Shown one piece after another: positions 36,614 to 47,100 of a stretch of 64,000 nt of DNA. The first letter of the stretch is position 1, and the number at the start of each line of letters is the position of its first letter. The position numbers and the translations under genes were made by a program. The notes beneath the pieces are model-generated. The model made no database searches. It saw only the letters and a program-made list of their open reading frames with translations, and was not told where the DNA came from. The DNA comes from Rhodothermales bacterium (GTDB lineage: Bacteria; Bacteroidota; Rhodothermia; Rhodothermales; UBA10348): contig JAVJVN010000012.1 in assembly GCA_040221055.1 (NCBI GenBank), positions 174,890 through 238,889 of the forward strand, written 5' to 3'.

Positions 36614-36639
36614 TTTGGCACGCTACGACTCGGTAGTTT
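36614..36639 (+). promoter_or_regulatory. Candidate tRNA-Leu promoter
   Basis: TTTG (36614-36617) and TAGTTT (36634-36639) are 16 bases apart, a partial match to the Bacteroidota-type TTTG / TAnnTTTG promoter, just upstream of the tRNA. The evidence is weak. Confidence 0.3.
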
Positions 36640-36650
36640 CTACGTTCCAA

Positions 36651-36739
36651 GCCGGGATGGCGAAACAGGTAGACGCAACGGACTTAAAATCCGTTGAACC
36701 GCAAGGTTCGTGCGGGTTCGAATCCCGCTCCCGGTACCA
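36651..36739 (+). tRNA. tRNA-Leu (anticodon UAA)
   Basis: A class II tRNA of 89 bases with an encoded CCA end. The acceptor arms GCCGGGA and TCCCGGT pair (first pair G-U), and the anticodon stem ACGGA/TCCGT encloses loop CTTAAAA with anticodon TAA. A long variable arm (about 36698-36709) and the T-arm GCGGG-TTCGAAT-CCCGC are present. It decodes UUA and UUG. The next gene begins 28 bases after the CCA with no terminator between. Confidence 0.97.
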
Positions 36740-36767
36740 TCAGCCACCATTTCACGTACCCCGCTCC

Positions 36768-38888
36768 ATGCCCAATCTCAAGTCCGGAGATCGTCTGAGC
36801 AAGGAACTGGGCCTCTTCGACGTGTTCTCCGTGAGTACCGGGGCCATGTTCAGCTCAGGCTTTTTCCTCCTGCCCGGGCTGGCTGCGGCCAAGGCGGGAC
36901 CCTCGGTCTTCCTCGCGTACCTGTTTGCCGGCATCTTCATCCTGCCGGCATTGTTCTCCACGGCGGAACTGAGTACGGCGCTGCCGAGGGCGGGGGGCGC
37001 GTATTTCTTCCTGGATCGCAGCCTGGGTCCCATGATCGGGACCATCGGGGGGCTTGGGACCTTCCTCGCGCTTTCGCTGAAAACCTCTTTTGCCTTGATC
37101 GGCATTGGCGCGTATGCCTCATTCTTCGTGGAATTGCCCATAAAATGGGTGGCGATTGCGCTCACGGTGGTTTTCATGGTCATCAATGTTGTCGGGGCGA
37201 AGGAGACCACCCGCCTGCAGCGAATCCTGGTCACCGTCCTTATCGTCGTACTCACGCTGTTCGTGGTTCAGGGGCTCATGTTCATCGGAACCGACATGAC
37301 CATGGAGCAAACCCGTGACCAGATGACTCCGTTCATGCCGTTCGGGGTCTCCGGCCTGATGACCACCATAGGATTCGTGTTCGTGTCCTACGCGGGGCTC
37401 ACGAAAGTGGCCAGCATTGCCGAGGAGGTCAAGAATCCCGACCGCAATATCCCGTTGGGAATGATCCTGTCACTCGTGGTGGCCACGTTCGTTTACGTCG
37501 TGGGCGTGTTCATCATGGTGGCCGTACTCGACTCGGTGGAGCTGCAGTCCGACCTGACACCGGTCGCCACGGCCGCGGCGTCCTTTTTCGACTGGCTTCC
37601 CGGACGATGGGGGCTCCTGCTGATCGTCCTGGCGGCGTTCGCCGCCTTTGCGTCCACCGGAAATGCAGGACTCATGTCCGCCTCACGGTATCCCCTGGCC
37701 ATGGCCAGGGACCGGCTCATGCCCGCGTGGTTCGCAACCCTCGGCCGCTTCAAGACCCCCATCTGGTCCATTCTGGTGTCGGGGGGTGTCATGATCCTTT
37801 TCATCGTGGCCCTGAACGCCGAAGGGATTGCCAAACTGGCCAGTGCCTTCCAGCTGCTCATTTTCATCATGATCAATTTCGCCGTGATCGTCATGCGCGA
37901 AAGCCGGATACCGTCCTACGATCCGGGCTACAAATCGCCGTTTTATCCGTGGATGCAGGTGTTCGGTATCCTGTCGAGCTTCGTCCTCATCATCTACATC
38001 GGGTGGATGTCCATTTTCTTCACTGCCGGAATCGTGGTCCTGTGCCTGCTTTGGTTCAATTACTACGTGAAGGGAAACGTGGAACGCGATGGAGCCATTT
38101 ATCATTGGTTCCGTCGGCTGGGAGAACATCAGTTCGACGGCCTGGATACGGAATTCCGCAACATCATGAAGGAAAAAGGACTGCGCGGAGAAGATCCGTT
38201 CGAGGAAATCGTGGTTCGCAGTTTCGTGGTGGATGTGAAGGAGCAGATGACGTTCGACGAAGTCGTTACCCGGGCATCCCGGTTGCTGGCACAGCGGTTG
38301 CCCAAGTCGGCTGACGAGATTGCGAGTCGGTTCATGGACAGCACGAAGACGGGCGCGATCACGGTCACGCGCGGCGTGGCCTTGCCCCATTTCCGTACGG
38401 AGCTGGTCAACCAGGGGGAAATGGTGCTGGTCCGTTCCAGTCAGGATATCCTTGTGCCGTCGGACGACCCGCTGACCGGTTCCATCGAGCCGGAGAAAGG
38501 AGTGCGCACCATGTTCTTCCTGGTCAGTCCGGAACAGGATCCGGCCCAGCACCTCCGGATGCTGGCACAGATTGCCGGTCGCGTGGATGAGCCCCGTTTC
38601 GCCGATACCTGGCGGGAGGCCCGGGACGAGCAGGAACTCAGGGATGTCCTGTTGCGCAATGAACGCTCGCTCACACTCACCGTTCGGCAGGATGGTCCGA
38701 CAGCCCGCCTGGCCGGAGTTGCATTGAAAGACCTTGTACTGCCCGGCGACACGCTCATCGCCCTCATTCGCAGGGACGGAGAAGTCATTGTGCCCCATGG
38801 TCGTACCGTACTTGAACCATCCGATCGACTGACCATAATCGGAACGCCGAAACACATCGACGCGCTTCGCGAAGCCTACCAGAAATGA
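36768..38888 (+). CDS. APC-family permease fused to PTS EIIA-like and RCK_C domains
   Basis: The start at 36768 (MPNLKSGDRLSKELG) is the first ATG after the tRNA and gives 706 residues. Residues 1-440 form about 12 membrane helices of an amino-acid/polyamine (APC) permease, opening with GLFDVFSVSTGAMFSSGFFL. Residues about 485-630 are a PTS EIIA type-2 domain with the phospho-accepting motif GVALPHFRT (His541, codon 38388-38390). Residues about 640-705 are an RCK_C (TrkA-C) ligand-binding domain (VLPGDTLIALIRRDGEVIVP). Substrate is unknown. The intact His suggests control by a phosphorelay, and HPr and EI genes lie at 59332-61361. The stop overlaps the next start by 4 bases. Confidence 0.9.
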   Translation: MPNLKSGDRLSKELGLFDVFSVSTGAMFSSGFFLLPGLAAAKAGPSVFLAYLFAGIFILPALFSTAELSTALPRAGGAYFFLDRSLGPMIGTIGGLGTFLALSLKTSFALIGIGAYASFFVELPIKWVAIALTVVFMVINVVGAKETTRLQRILVTVLIVVLTLFVVQGLMFIGTDMTMEQTRDQMTPFMPFGVSGLMTTIGFVFVSYAGLTKVASIAEEVKNPDRNIPLGMILSLVVATFVYVVGVFIMVAVLDSVELQSDLTPVATAAASFFDWLPGRWGLLLIVLAAFAAFASTGNAGLMSASRYPLAMARDRLMPAWFATLGRFKTPIWSILVSGGVMILFIVALNAEGIAKLASAFQLLIFIMINFAVIVMRESRIPSYDPGYKSPFYPWMQVFGILSSFVLIIYIGWMSIFFTAGIVVLCLLWFNYYVKGNVERDGAIYHWFRRLGEHQFDGLDTEFRNIMKEKGLRGEDPFEEIVVRSFVVDVKEQMTFDEVVTRASRLLAQRLPKSADEIASRFMDSTKTGAITVTRGVALPHFRTELVNQGEMVLVRSSQDILVPSDDPLTGSIEPEKGVRTMFFLVSPEQDPAQHLRMLAQIAGRVDEPRFADTWREARDEQELRDVLLRNERSLTLTVRQDGPTARLAGVALKDLVLPGDTLIALIRRDGEVIVPHGRTVLEPSDRLTIIGTPKHIDALREAYQK

Positions 38889-41125
38889 ACCCCATGACCC
38901 GAATGATCGTCCCCACCGCCGCGAATACGTTTCCGCGCAATTCCCACCTGAATCTGGCACCGGTCCTTGTTGCCCTGATGGTGCTGATCGGTGCCTGTGC
39001 ACCGGCAGACGATCGATTTGCACCCGAGGAGGTAGCCGCGTGGCAAGCGCGGGCAGAAACGGTGACCATCCAACGCGATACCTGGGGTATTCCCCACGTC
39101 CATGGTCGAACCGACGCCGATGCCGTATTCGGCATGATCTACGCCCAGGCGGAAGATGATTTCAACCGGATTGAAGTCAATTTCCTGACGTCGCTGGGCC
39201 GTTCGGCCGAAGCCGAAGGGGAGGAGGCCCTCTGGCAGGATCTGCGGATGCGTCTCTTCATTGATGAAGCCGAACTCAAACAGTTGTACGCGGACAGTCC
39301 GGCCTGGCTACGCGACCTGATGGATGCGTGGGCCGATGGTTTGAACTGGTATCTCCATACACATCCAGAGGTCGAACCCCGCGTGCTGGATCGGTTTGAG
39401 CCCTGGATGGCCCTTTCGTTCAGCGAGGGAAGTATTGGCGGCGATATCGAGCGGGTGTCGTTGGGTAACCTTGAGCGTTTCTACGGTCAGGCTCCCCTCG
39501 AGACCCTGGCCACGACCGCATCCGCATCCGATGGCGAACCGGCGTTCCACGGAGAGCCCGCCTGGTTCCAGGCTGAACCCACGGGTTCGAACGGTTTCGC
39601 CATTGCGCCTTCCAATACGGCCAACGGGAACGCCTTGCTGCTTATCAATCCGCACACTTCATTCTACTTCCGGGCAGAAGTCCATGTGACGAGCGATGAG
39701 GGCCTGAATGCCTACGGTGCGGTTACCTGGGGACAGTTCTTCATCTACCAGGGATTCAATGAACGGGTCGGATGGATGCATACATCCAGTCGGGCCGACA
39801 ACATCGATGAGTATCTGCTGACCGTCGTGGAGCGGGGCGATTCCCTGTTCTACCGGTTCGACGGGGAGGACCGACACCTCCGGCAGAAGGAGGTCACCCT
39901 CAGGGTCAAGACCGACACGGGAATGACGGAGCGCACGTTCACCACGTGGCGGAGTCACCATGGGCCGGTCATCCGGGAAGAGGACGGCAAATGGGTGGCC
40001 TTCCGCATCATGGAGGAGCCCCTCAAAGCCCTGCAGCAGTCCTACTTGCGTACGAAGGCGGCGAGTTACGACGAATTCCGGGAAACCATGGAGTTCCACA
40101 CCAACTCGTCCAACAATACCGTCTATGCCGACGCGGACGGCACGATTGCCTATTTCCACTCCAACTTCATTCCGGTCCGGGACACCGCATTCGACTTCAC
40201 GCAGCCTGTGGATGGCTCCACCTCGGCCACCGATTGGAAAGGTGTGCATTCCATTGACGAATCCATCCACATCGTGAACCCGCCGAATGGATGGATCCAG
40301 AACACCAACAACTGGCCGTTCTCCGCCACCGGAGCGAACAGTCCGAAGAAGGCGGATTTCCCGACGTACATGTCGCAGAACACCGAGAACGCCCGCGGCC
40401 TGCACGCCCTCATGGTGCTCGACGGGGTCACGGACTTCACGCTTGAATCGCTGCGCGCGGCGGCCTACGATTCCTACTTGACCGCCTTCGATGAGCTGCT
40501 GCCTGACTTGTTCGCGGCGTATGATGCGGCGCCGGCCGACGACCCGGTGAAGATGGAGGTGGCCGAACAGGTGGAGCTCCTCCGGAACTGGGACCGCCGA
40601 TTCGGGGTGGACTCCGTCCCGACGTCCGTCGCCATTTTCTGGGGCACGGAATACATGCGGCGGGCCCGGTCGGCCGACGGGGAGGACGTGAGTCTGGAGA
40701 GCCTGGCCGCGGCGAAGCAGAAGCTCGTGGATGATTTCGGCCAATGGGATACGCCGTGGGGAGAAATCAACCGATTCCAGCGGTTGACGGGTGATATCGT
40801 CCAGCCGTTCGACGACACCCAGCCCAGCATTCCGGTCGGCTTCACGTCCGCCACCTGGGGTTCGTTGGCGGCCTACGGCCAACGAACGTTCAACGACACC
40901 AAGCGGATTTACGGTACCCGTGGCAATTCATTCGTGGCCGTGGTGGAATTCGGGGACTCCCTGAAGGCCATCGCCATCACGGCGGGTGGGCAGAGCGGTG
41001 ACCCGGCCAGCCCGCATTTCAATGACCAGGCGGAACTGTACGCGGCGGGTCAACTCCGGACCGTGTATTTCTATCCGGATGACATCGAGTCCGCCCTGGA
41101 ACGGAGTTATCGGCCTGGTCTCTGA
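38885..41125 (+). CDS. Penicillin-acylase-family lipoprotein (Ntn hydrolase)
   Basis: The protein has 746 residues. A signal segment ends in a lipobox (VLIGAC, Cys38), so it is probably anchored in a membrane. The precursor has an alpha chain, a spacer, and the nucleophile Ser235 in PTGSNGFAIAPS (codon 39587-39589), which becomes the N-terminus of the beta chain after self-cleavage. RDTWGIPHVHGRTDADAVFG is the usual family opening. Substrates in this family are penicillins, acyl-homoserine lactones or other N-acyl amides; the choice cannot be made here. It is coupled to the permease gene by a 4-base ATGA overlap. Confidence 0.93.
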   Translation: MNPMTRMIVPTAANTFPRNSHLNLAPVLVALMVLIGACAPADDRFAPEEVAAWQARAETVTIQRDTWGIPHVHGRTDADAVFGMIYAQAEDDFNRIEVNFLTSLGRSAEAEGEEALWQDLRMRLFIDEAELKQLYADSPAWLRDLMDAWADGLNWYLHTHPEVEPRVLDRFEPWMALSFSEGSIGGDIERVSLGNLERFYGQAPLETLATTASASDGEPAFHGEPAWFQAEPTGSNGFAIAPSNTANGNALLLINPHTSFYFRAEVHVTSDEGLNAYGAVTWGQFFIYQGFNERVGWMHTSSRADNIDEYLLTVVERGDSLFYRFDGEDRHLRQKEVTLRVKTDTGMTERTFTTWRSHHGPVIREEDGKWVAFRIMEEPLKALQQSYLRTKAASYDEFRETMEFHTNSSNNTVYADADGTIAYFHSNFIPVRDTAFDFTQPVDGSTSATDWKGVHSIDESIHIVNPPNGWIQNTNNWPFSATGANSPKKADFPTYMSQNTENARGLHALMVLDGVTDFTLESLRAAAYDSYLTAFDELLPDLFAAYDAAPADDPVKMEVAEQVELLRNWDRRFGVDSVPTSVAIFWGTEYMRRARSADGEDVSLESLAAAKQKLVDDFGQWDTPWGEINRFQRLTGDIVQPFDDTQPSIPVGFTSATWGSLAAYGQRTFNDTKRIYGTRGNSFVAVVEFGDSLKAIAITAGGQSGDPASPHFNDQAELYAAGQLRTVYFYPDDIESALERSYRPGL

Positions 41126-41132
41126 TTACGGC

Positions 41133-41333
41133 CTATTCCCACCCGGTATCGCTGATGGTTTTTCCTTGGGCGGGTGTTCCTGAATCCGTGTGTCCGCCCA
41201 TGGTGCGGACTTCGAGTTGGTGCACGGCTTCCTCAACCTGGTCCAGCCGCTTCAGGATGTAGCGCCCCCCGAAGAGCACGAAGAACGCCAGCAGGATGTT
41301 GACGACGGACAGCAGGAAGACAATAATTTCCAC
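41133..41333 (-). CDS. Small membrane protein of 66 residues, function unknown
   Basis: A single N-terminal membrane helix (EIIVFLLSVVNILLAFFVLF) is followed by a short coiled-coil-like segment (YILKRLDQVEEAVHQLE) and a polar tail. The start is GTG at 41333, 3 bases after the ggt stop, so the two genes are likely cotranscribed. I do not recognise a family. Confidence 0.6.
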   Translation of the reverse strand: MEIIVFLLSVVNILLAFFVLFGGRYILKRLDQVEEAVHQLEVRTMGGHTDSGTPAQGKTISDTGWE

Positions 41334-41336
41334 GGC

Positions 41337-43070
41337 TCAGTACCCCACGGCGCGGCTGTCGAATGAACGGCTGTCGGCGGATCCCCAGCGGATACCGGTC
41401 TCCCAGTCAATCCAGATCCCCATGGCCTGTCCCTGCACATTCCGGTCATAGACGGAATGCCCTTTCTGCTCGTACAGGCGCCGCGTATCGAGCGAGATTC
41501 CGGGTTCGAACGACGTGCGGTCCGGGAGCCACTGATGATGGATCCGGGGTGCTTCCACAGCCTCCGCAATGTTCATGTCGTGGTCAATCACATTCAGGAT
41601 GACCTGGAGTGTCGTGTTGATGATGGTTCGCCCTCCAGGACTCCCAATGGCCATGACGGGTCGCCCGTCCTTGGCGACGATGGTCGGCGTCATGGAGGAG
41701 ATCATCCGCTTCTGCGGTGCCACGAGGTTGGCGTCCGTGCCGATGTTGCCGCGCGAGTCCGTCAGGCCGGGAACGGGGTTGAAATCGCCCATCTCATTGT
41801 TCAGCAGGAATCCGGCACCTTCCACCACGATCCGCGCTCCGTAGCTGTACTCCAGCGTGTACGTGAGGGAAACCGTATTGCCCTCCGCATCCACCACGGA
41901 GAAATGCGTGGTCTCGTCGCTTTCGTACCACTGGATCCCGTTGAAATTGGCGGAGTCGCTGACGGAAGCCGATATCGGATCGATGGTTGATCGCAAGTCG
42001 CTGGCGTGCTCCTTGCTGATGAGCCGGTCCACGGGCATGTCCGGATTGAACTTGGGATCGCCCACGAACAAGGCTCGATCGGCATAGGCGCGGCGCATGG
42101 CCTCGGTCAGCAGGTGGAGGTACTGAGCGGTGTTGTGTCCCAGAGACTTGAGGTCATATCCCTCCAGGATGTTGAGCATGGTGACGGTTGCAATGCCACC
42201 CGACGAGGGAGGTGACATGCCGTAGATGTCATACCCGCGGTAGGTGCCGTGGATGGGCTCCTGCTCATCGGCTTCGTAGAGGGCAAGGTCTTCCTCGGTG
42301 ATGAGGCCGCCGTTCTTCCGCATGAACTCGGCCATGAGACGTGCAGTCTCGCCCTTGTAGAACCCGTCCGGGCCCTGATCACGGATGCGTTTCAAGGTCT
42401 CGGCCAGATCGGGTTGGCGCATGATTTCACCGACGGCATAGTCGCCGGCATCGCCTTTGGTGAACGCCCGGACGCTGCTTTCGTAGATCGGGTCATCCGC
42501 TGCCATGTCCCGGAACCAGGTGCCCAGGTTCCGGAGATCCCAGGACCACGGAAACCCGTCTTCTGCGAGGCGGACGGCGGGTTCCACAAGATCACGCCAC
42601 GGCATGCTGCCGAACCGCTCATGCGCGAGCGCCAGCCCGGCAACCGTTCCGGGTACACCCACGGACGTAAGCGCGTGGTGGTGGGCGTGGTTGTCCGGCT
42701 GTCCATCGGGGCCCATGAACATGTCCACGGTCGCTGCGAGCGGGGCCTTCTCCCGGAAGTTGAACGCGGTAATGTCCTCGCCATCCGCACTATGGTACAC
42801 CAGGAAGCCACCACCACCGATATTTCCGGCGGACGGATGCACGACCGCCAAGGCAAAGGCCGTGGCGATGGCTGCATCCACCGCGTTACCACCGGCCATC
42901 AGGATGTCACGTCCGACCTCGCTCCCCAGGTACTGGGACGACGTGACCATGCCGTTCAGTGCGGGTACCGGTTCACGGCCATGTTGGGCCTCGGCGGGCC
43001 AGACGAAGAGAATGACAAGCAGGAACGCGACCGCCGCCCGGACGACGGCTCGGAATGGGGAACGGATCAT
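41337..43070 (-). CDS. ggt: Gamma-glutamyltransferase
   Basis: The protein has 577 residues with an N-terminal signal peptide (AVAFLLVILFVWPAEAQ). Autocleavage and catalytic Thr387 lies in DETTHFSVVDAEG, and PGGRTIINTTLQVILNV and the SPPSSGG block are family motifs. The enzyme transfers or hydrolyses the gamma-glutamyl group of glutathione and related amides in the periplasm. The glutamyl-amide role parallels the nearby acylase (38885), which is convergent and 7 bases from the small gene at its 3' end. Confidence 0.96.
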   Translation of the reverse strand: MIRSPFRAVVRAAVAFLLVILFVWPAEAQHGREPVPALNGMVTSSQYLGSEVGRDILMAGGNAVDAAIATAFALAVVHPSAGNIGGGGFLVYHSADGEDITAFNFREKAPLAATVDMFMGPDGQPDNHAHHHALTSVGVPGTVAGLALAHERFGSMPWRDLVEPAVRLAEDGFPWSWDLRNLGTWFRDMAADDPIYESSVRAFTKGDAGDYAVGEIMRQPDLAETLKRIRDQGPDGFYKGETARLMAEFMRKNGGLITEEDLALYEADEQEPIHGTYRGYDIYGMSPPSSGGIATVTMLNILEGYDLKSLGHNTAQYLHLLTEAMRRAYADRALFVGDPKFNPDMPVDRLISKEHASDLRSTIDPISASVSDSANFNGIQWYESDETTHFSVVDAEGNTVSLTYTLEYSYGARIVVEGAGFLLNNEMGDFNPVPGLTDSRGNIGTDANLVAPQKRMISSMTPTIVAKDGRPVMAIGSPGGRTIINTTLQVILNVIDHDMNIAEAVEAPRIHHQWLPDRTSFEPGISLDTRRLYEQKGHSVYDRNVQGQAMGIWIDWETGIRWGSADSRSFDSRAVGY

Positions 43071-43153
43071 GGACGATCAACTGCAAGGGTGAAAAAGAAC
43101 CCCTCAAGGTAGCACGCAGCAGCCGCCTGCGGCAACCCGTCTTCAACAGCCTT

Positions 43154-44146
43154 CTAGCGGGGCCAGGAGCCCAGGACCTTCATGTAGTTGGCCCGCTCCC
43201 AGCGCTCGGTGTCGGCAACCTTCAACTGGCTCATGCTGCCCTGCATCTGTTCCACGGATTCATACTCATTTTCCGTCATCCAGATGCGCATGGCTGTCAA
43301 AACTTCTTCGATGCGGATGAGTCCTTGGGCCAGCAATTCCGAGGCCATCATGGTGATGGAGGCCCCGGCCATGAGTCCCTTGAGCACATCCTGATGGGTA
43401 TGGATACCGGTCGTAATGGCCAGATCGGCGGGAATCCTTCCATACAGGAGCGCGATCCACCGCAGGGGCAAACGCGACTCCCACGAAGAAGACAAGGTGA
43501 GCGTGGTACGGGTTTCCAGGCTGTCGATGTCGATGTCGGGTTGATAGAACCGGTTGAACAGGACGATCCCGGAGGCGCCCGCCTTGCACAGCTCCTGCGC
43601 AAAATGAGCCGTGGAGGTCAGGTACGGGGAGATCTTTACCGCCACCGGTATGGAAACCGCGCTTCGAACCAACCGGACGACCGCCAGGTAGCGCTCCTCC
43701 ACGACATTCGACGGTGTATCCATGTCGGTTGGCAGATGGTACAGGTTCAATTCGATGGCCGACGCGCCGGCTTGCTGCAACAGGCGGGCATGGTCGGTCC
43801 ACCCGCCCGGCGTGGCGCCGTTCAGGCTGGCGATCACGGGCATGTCGACGGATCGGGCTGCGGCCGATACATGCTCCAGATACGTCTCGGCCGTGCTCCG
43901 GAAATCATGCGTTGCGGGAAGGTAGTCCAACGATTCGGCGAAGCTCTCCGTCCCCAATTCGAGATAATGATGCAGTTGCCGACTTTCGGCTTCAATTTGC
44001 TCCTCGAACAGCGAATGCAGGACGACGGCACCGGCCCCATGATCCTCCATGGTCCGGATGGCATCCAGCGATTCCGAGAGTGGGGATGCGGAGGGGACGA
44101 TCGGGGAGCGCAAGTCCAGCCCGAGCCAACTGGTGTTCATCTTCAT
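43154..44146 (-). CDS. Dihydroorotate-dehydrogenase-like flavoprotein
   Basis: The protein has 330 residues with a TIM-barrel fold of the DHOD type. FMN-contact blocks are PVIASLNGATPGGWTDHARL, VAVKISPY and AITTGIHTHQDVLKGLMAGA. The catalytic position, ELNLSCPN in class 1 enzymes, reads ELNLYHLPTD here, so the catalytic Cys or Ser is missing and orotate synthesis is doubtful. It overlaps the nifJ stop by 4 bases, and DHOD-like genes are known beside nifJ, so a link to pyruvate or ferredoxin metabolism is more likely. The gap to ggt is 83 bases. Confidence 0.88.
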   Translation of the reverse strand: MKMNTSWLGLDLRSPIVPSASPLSESLDAIRTMEDHGAGAVVLHSLFEEQIEAESRQLHHYLELGTESFAESLDYLPATHDFRSTAETYLEHVSAAARSVDMPVIASLNGATPGGWTDHARLLQQAGASAIELNLYHLPTDMDTPSNVVEERYLAVVRLVRSAVSIPVAVKISPYLTSTAHFAQELCKAGASGIVLFNRFYQPDIDIDSLETRTTLTLSSSWESRLPLRWIALLYGRIPADLAITTGIHTHQDVLKGLMAGASITMMASELLAQGLIRIEEVLTAMRIWMTENEYESVEQMQGSMSQLKVADTERWERANYMKVLGSWPR

Positions 44147-47100
44147 GGTGTGCGTCCGGGTTTGGGTGGGAGGGTGGCAGTGGGCGGGAGGCCGGGTTTG
44201 GACGGTGGGCCGGCCGCAGGAGGGAGGCCGGTTTTGCCGGGTTCTTCGGGCGACATCTCCGCGCGCTTGGCCAGCGATTCATAGCGCTTCCACTTTTCGT
44301 TCACATTCGTCTGGGCGTGCCGGGCAAACCGGGCCGCCTGATCCGGATTGATCTTGGTCAGGATGCGGTAACGGTTTTCGTTGTACAGGTACTCCGTGAG
44401 CGGGATGGACGGCTTCTTCGAGTCGAGCTGGAATGGATTTCGTCTCTCTTCCTGCAACCGGGGGTCGAAGCGGTAGAGCGGCCAGTGGCCCGACCGTGTG
44501 GCCAGGTCCTGTTGCTCAAGCCCCTTCGTCATGTCTATGCCATGTGCAATGCAATGGCTGTAGGCTATGATCAGGGAAGGCCCGTCGTAGGCTTCGGCTT
44601 CCCGGAACGCCTTGATGGTCTGGTTGTCATTGGCGCCCATGGCGACTTGGGCCACATAGACATACCCGTAGTTCACGGCAATCAGGCCGAGGTCTTTCTT
44701 GGGCATGGCCTTGCCTCCGGCGGCAAACTTGGCCACGGCCCCGAGTCCGGTCGCCTTCGAGGCTTGTCCACCCGTGTTGGAATAGACCTCGGTATCCAGC
44801 ACGAGTACGTTCACATTCCGTCCGCTGGCCAGCACGTGATCCAGCCCGCCGAAACCGATGTCATACGCCCAGCCGTCCCCGCCGATAATCCACACACTGC
44901 GGGGTACGAGCGCATCGGCCACCGACATCAGATCCCGAGCCGCGGCGGTGCCGATCGGGCTCAACCGGGTTTTCAGGTCCCGGATCCGATCCCGTTGGGC
45001 GGCAATCTCTTCCTCTGAGATCGGCTGGGCGTCCAGGAGCGCCTGGACTACGCCCGAACCCAACGGCTCGCGCAACCGCCCCAGCAGCTCCCGGGCATAT
45101 TCGGCCTGTTTGTCGAGGGAAATCCGCATGCCCAGACCGAACTCCGCGTTGTCTTCGAACAGAGAGTTGTTCCACGCCGGACCCCGGCCATCCCGGTTCC
45201 TGGCCCATGGGGTCGTCGGCAGGTTGCCGCCATAAATGGAGGAGCAGCCCGTGGCGTTGGCTACGACCATGCGGTCCCCGAACAACTGGGTGGCCAGTTT
45301 CAGGTACGGGGTTTCGCCGCATCCGGAGCATGCGCTCGAGAACTCGAACAGGGGCTCCATGAGTTGCACATCCTTCACCTTCGAGAACGACAGCGGGGAC
45401 GTCCGGGAAATCGGGTCGAGGGTGGTGAAGAACTCCCAGTGCTCCGTGGATTGGTCGGTATTCGGAATCATGTTCAGGGCTTTGCGGCCCGCGTGGGATT
45501 TGTCCTTGGCCGGACAGACCTCGACGCACAGCTGGCATCCGGTACAATCCTCGGATGACACCTGCAGCGTATACGCATGGTCTTCGAGGCCGCGCCAGGA
45601 GGCCTCCAGGGACTGGAATCCCTCCGGAGAACCGGCCAACAATGCGTTCGGGACCACATTGGCCCGTATGACCGCATGCGGACAGACCAGGACACACTTT
45701 CCGCATTGGATGCACAGATCCGGATCCCACTCCGGGATTTCCATTGCGATGTTCCGTTTCTCCCACTGGGTGGTCCCGCTGGGATACGTTCCGTCCACCG
45801 GCAAGGTGCTGACCGGGAGGTCGTCTCCACGACCCGCAATCATCTCGGCCGTGACGGATTGCACAAAAGAGGGAGCACGGCTCGGCACCGGGGGGCGTAG
45901 TCCGGCCATCGACGTGGCGGTTCCGGGAACGGTCACTTCGAACAGGTGGCTGATGGCGGCATCCACGGCCTCGTTGTTCTGGCGGACAATGGCTTCTCCG
46001 CGCTTGCCGTAGGTCTTGCGGATGTAGGCCTTGATCTGGGCGATGGCCTCGTCGGGTGGGAGAATGCCGGCAAGGTGGAAGAAGGCCGCCTGCATGATGG
46101 TATTTATCCGGACGCCGAGGTTCAACTCCGCAGCCAATGCATAGGCATCCACCACGAAGAAGCGGAGTCGACGCTGGATGATCTGTTCCTGCACGGGACG
46201 GGGCAGGTGACTCCAGACCGTTTCGGGACCATGCGGACTGTTCAGTAGGAACGTACCACCCTCAGCCGCCATTTCCAGCGTGTTGTACCGCTCCAGGAAG
46301 CCGAACTGGTGAACCGCCACGAACTGGGCCCGGTCAATCAACCATGGGGCATTGATGGGATCCGGTCCGAACCGGAGGTGGGAGATGGTACGGGCGCCTG
46401 CCTTTTTCGAGTCATAGACGAAGTATCCCTGGGCATGGAACGGGGTCTGTTCACCGATGATCTTGATGGAGTTCTTGTTCGCACCCACCGTGCCGTCCGA
46501 CCCGAGTCCCCAGAACACCGCCTGCGTGACCGAAGCGCCCAGGATGTCAAACGACGGATCCCATGAAAGACTGTTGTTCGATACGTCGTCGTGGATGCCG
46601 ACGACGAATGGATGTGGGGGTTTTTCCTCCCGGAGGGCTTCGAACACGGCTTTCACCATGGCCGGCGTGAATTCCTTGGAGGACAGGCCATACCGACCGC
46701 CGATCATCCGGGGCATGGGCGTGCCTCGGGAGGCCAGCGCCGTGACGATGTCCTGGAACAGCGGTTCGCCGTTGGAGCCGGGCTCCTTGGTGCGGTCCAG
46801 AACCGCCATATCCGTGACTGATTCCGGCAGGACGTCCAGGAAGTGGGAGGTCGAGAAGGGACGGTACAGCCGGACGGTCACAACGCCCACGTCTTCACCG
46901 TGCGCATGCAGCCAGGTGGCCGTCTCCCGGGCCGTTTCCGCCCCAGAACCCATGATGACCACCACGCGCGTGGCGGTCGGCGAACCGGTGTATTCGAAGG
47001 GCCGATAAGTCCGACCCGTAAGTGCGGCAAACCGGTCCATCTGTTCACAGACAGCGGAAATGCACTGGGTATAGAACGGGTTCACGGATTCCCGCGCCTG

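Noticed and set aside
36432-36767. A longer start for the permease that reads through the tRNA
   Set aside because: The tRNA is unmistakable and the sequence before 36768 has no permease homology.
37683-40882. Long minus-strand frames opposite the permease and acylase genes
   Set aside because: Composition is that of antisense shadows, and the plus-strand genes have full conserved motifs.
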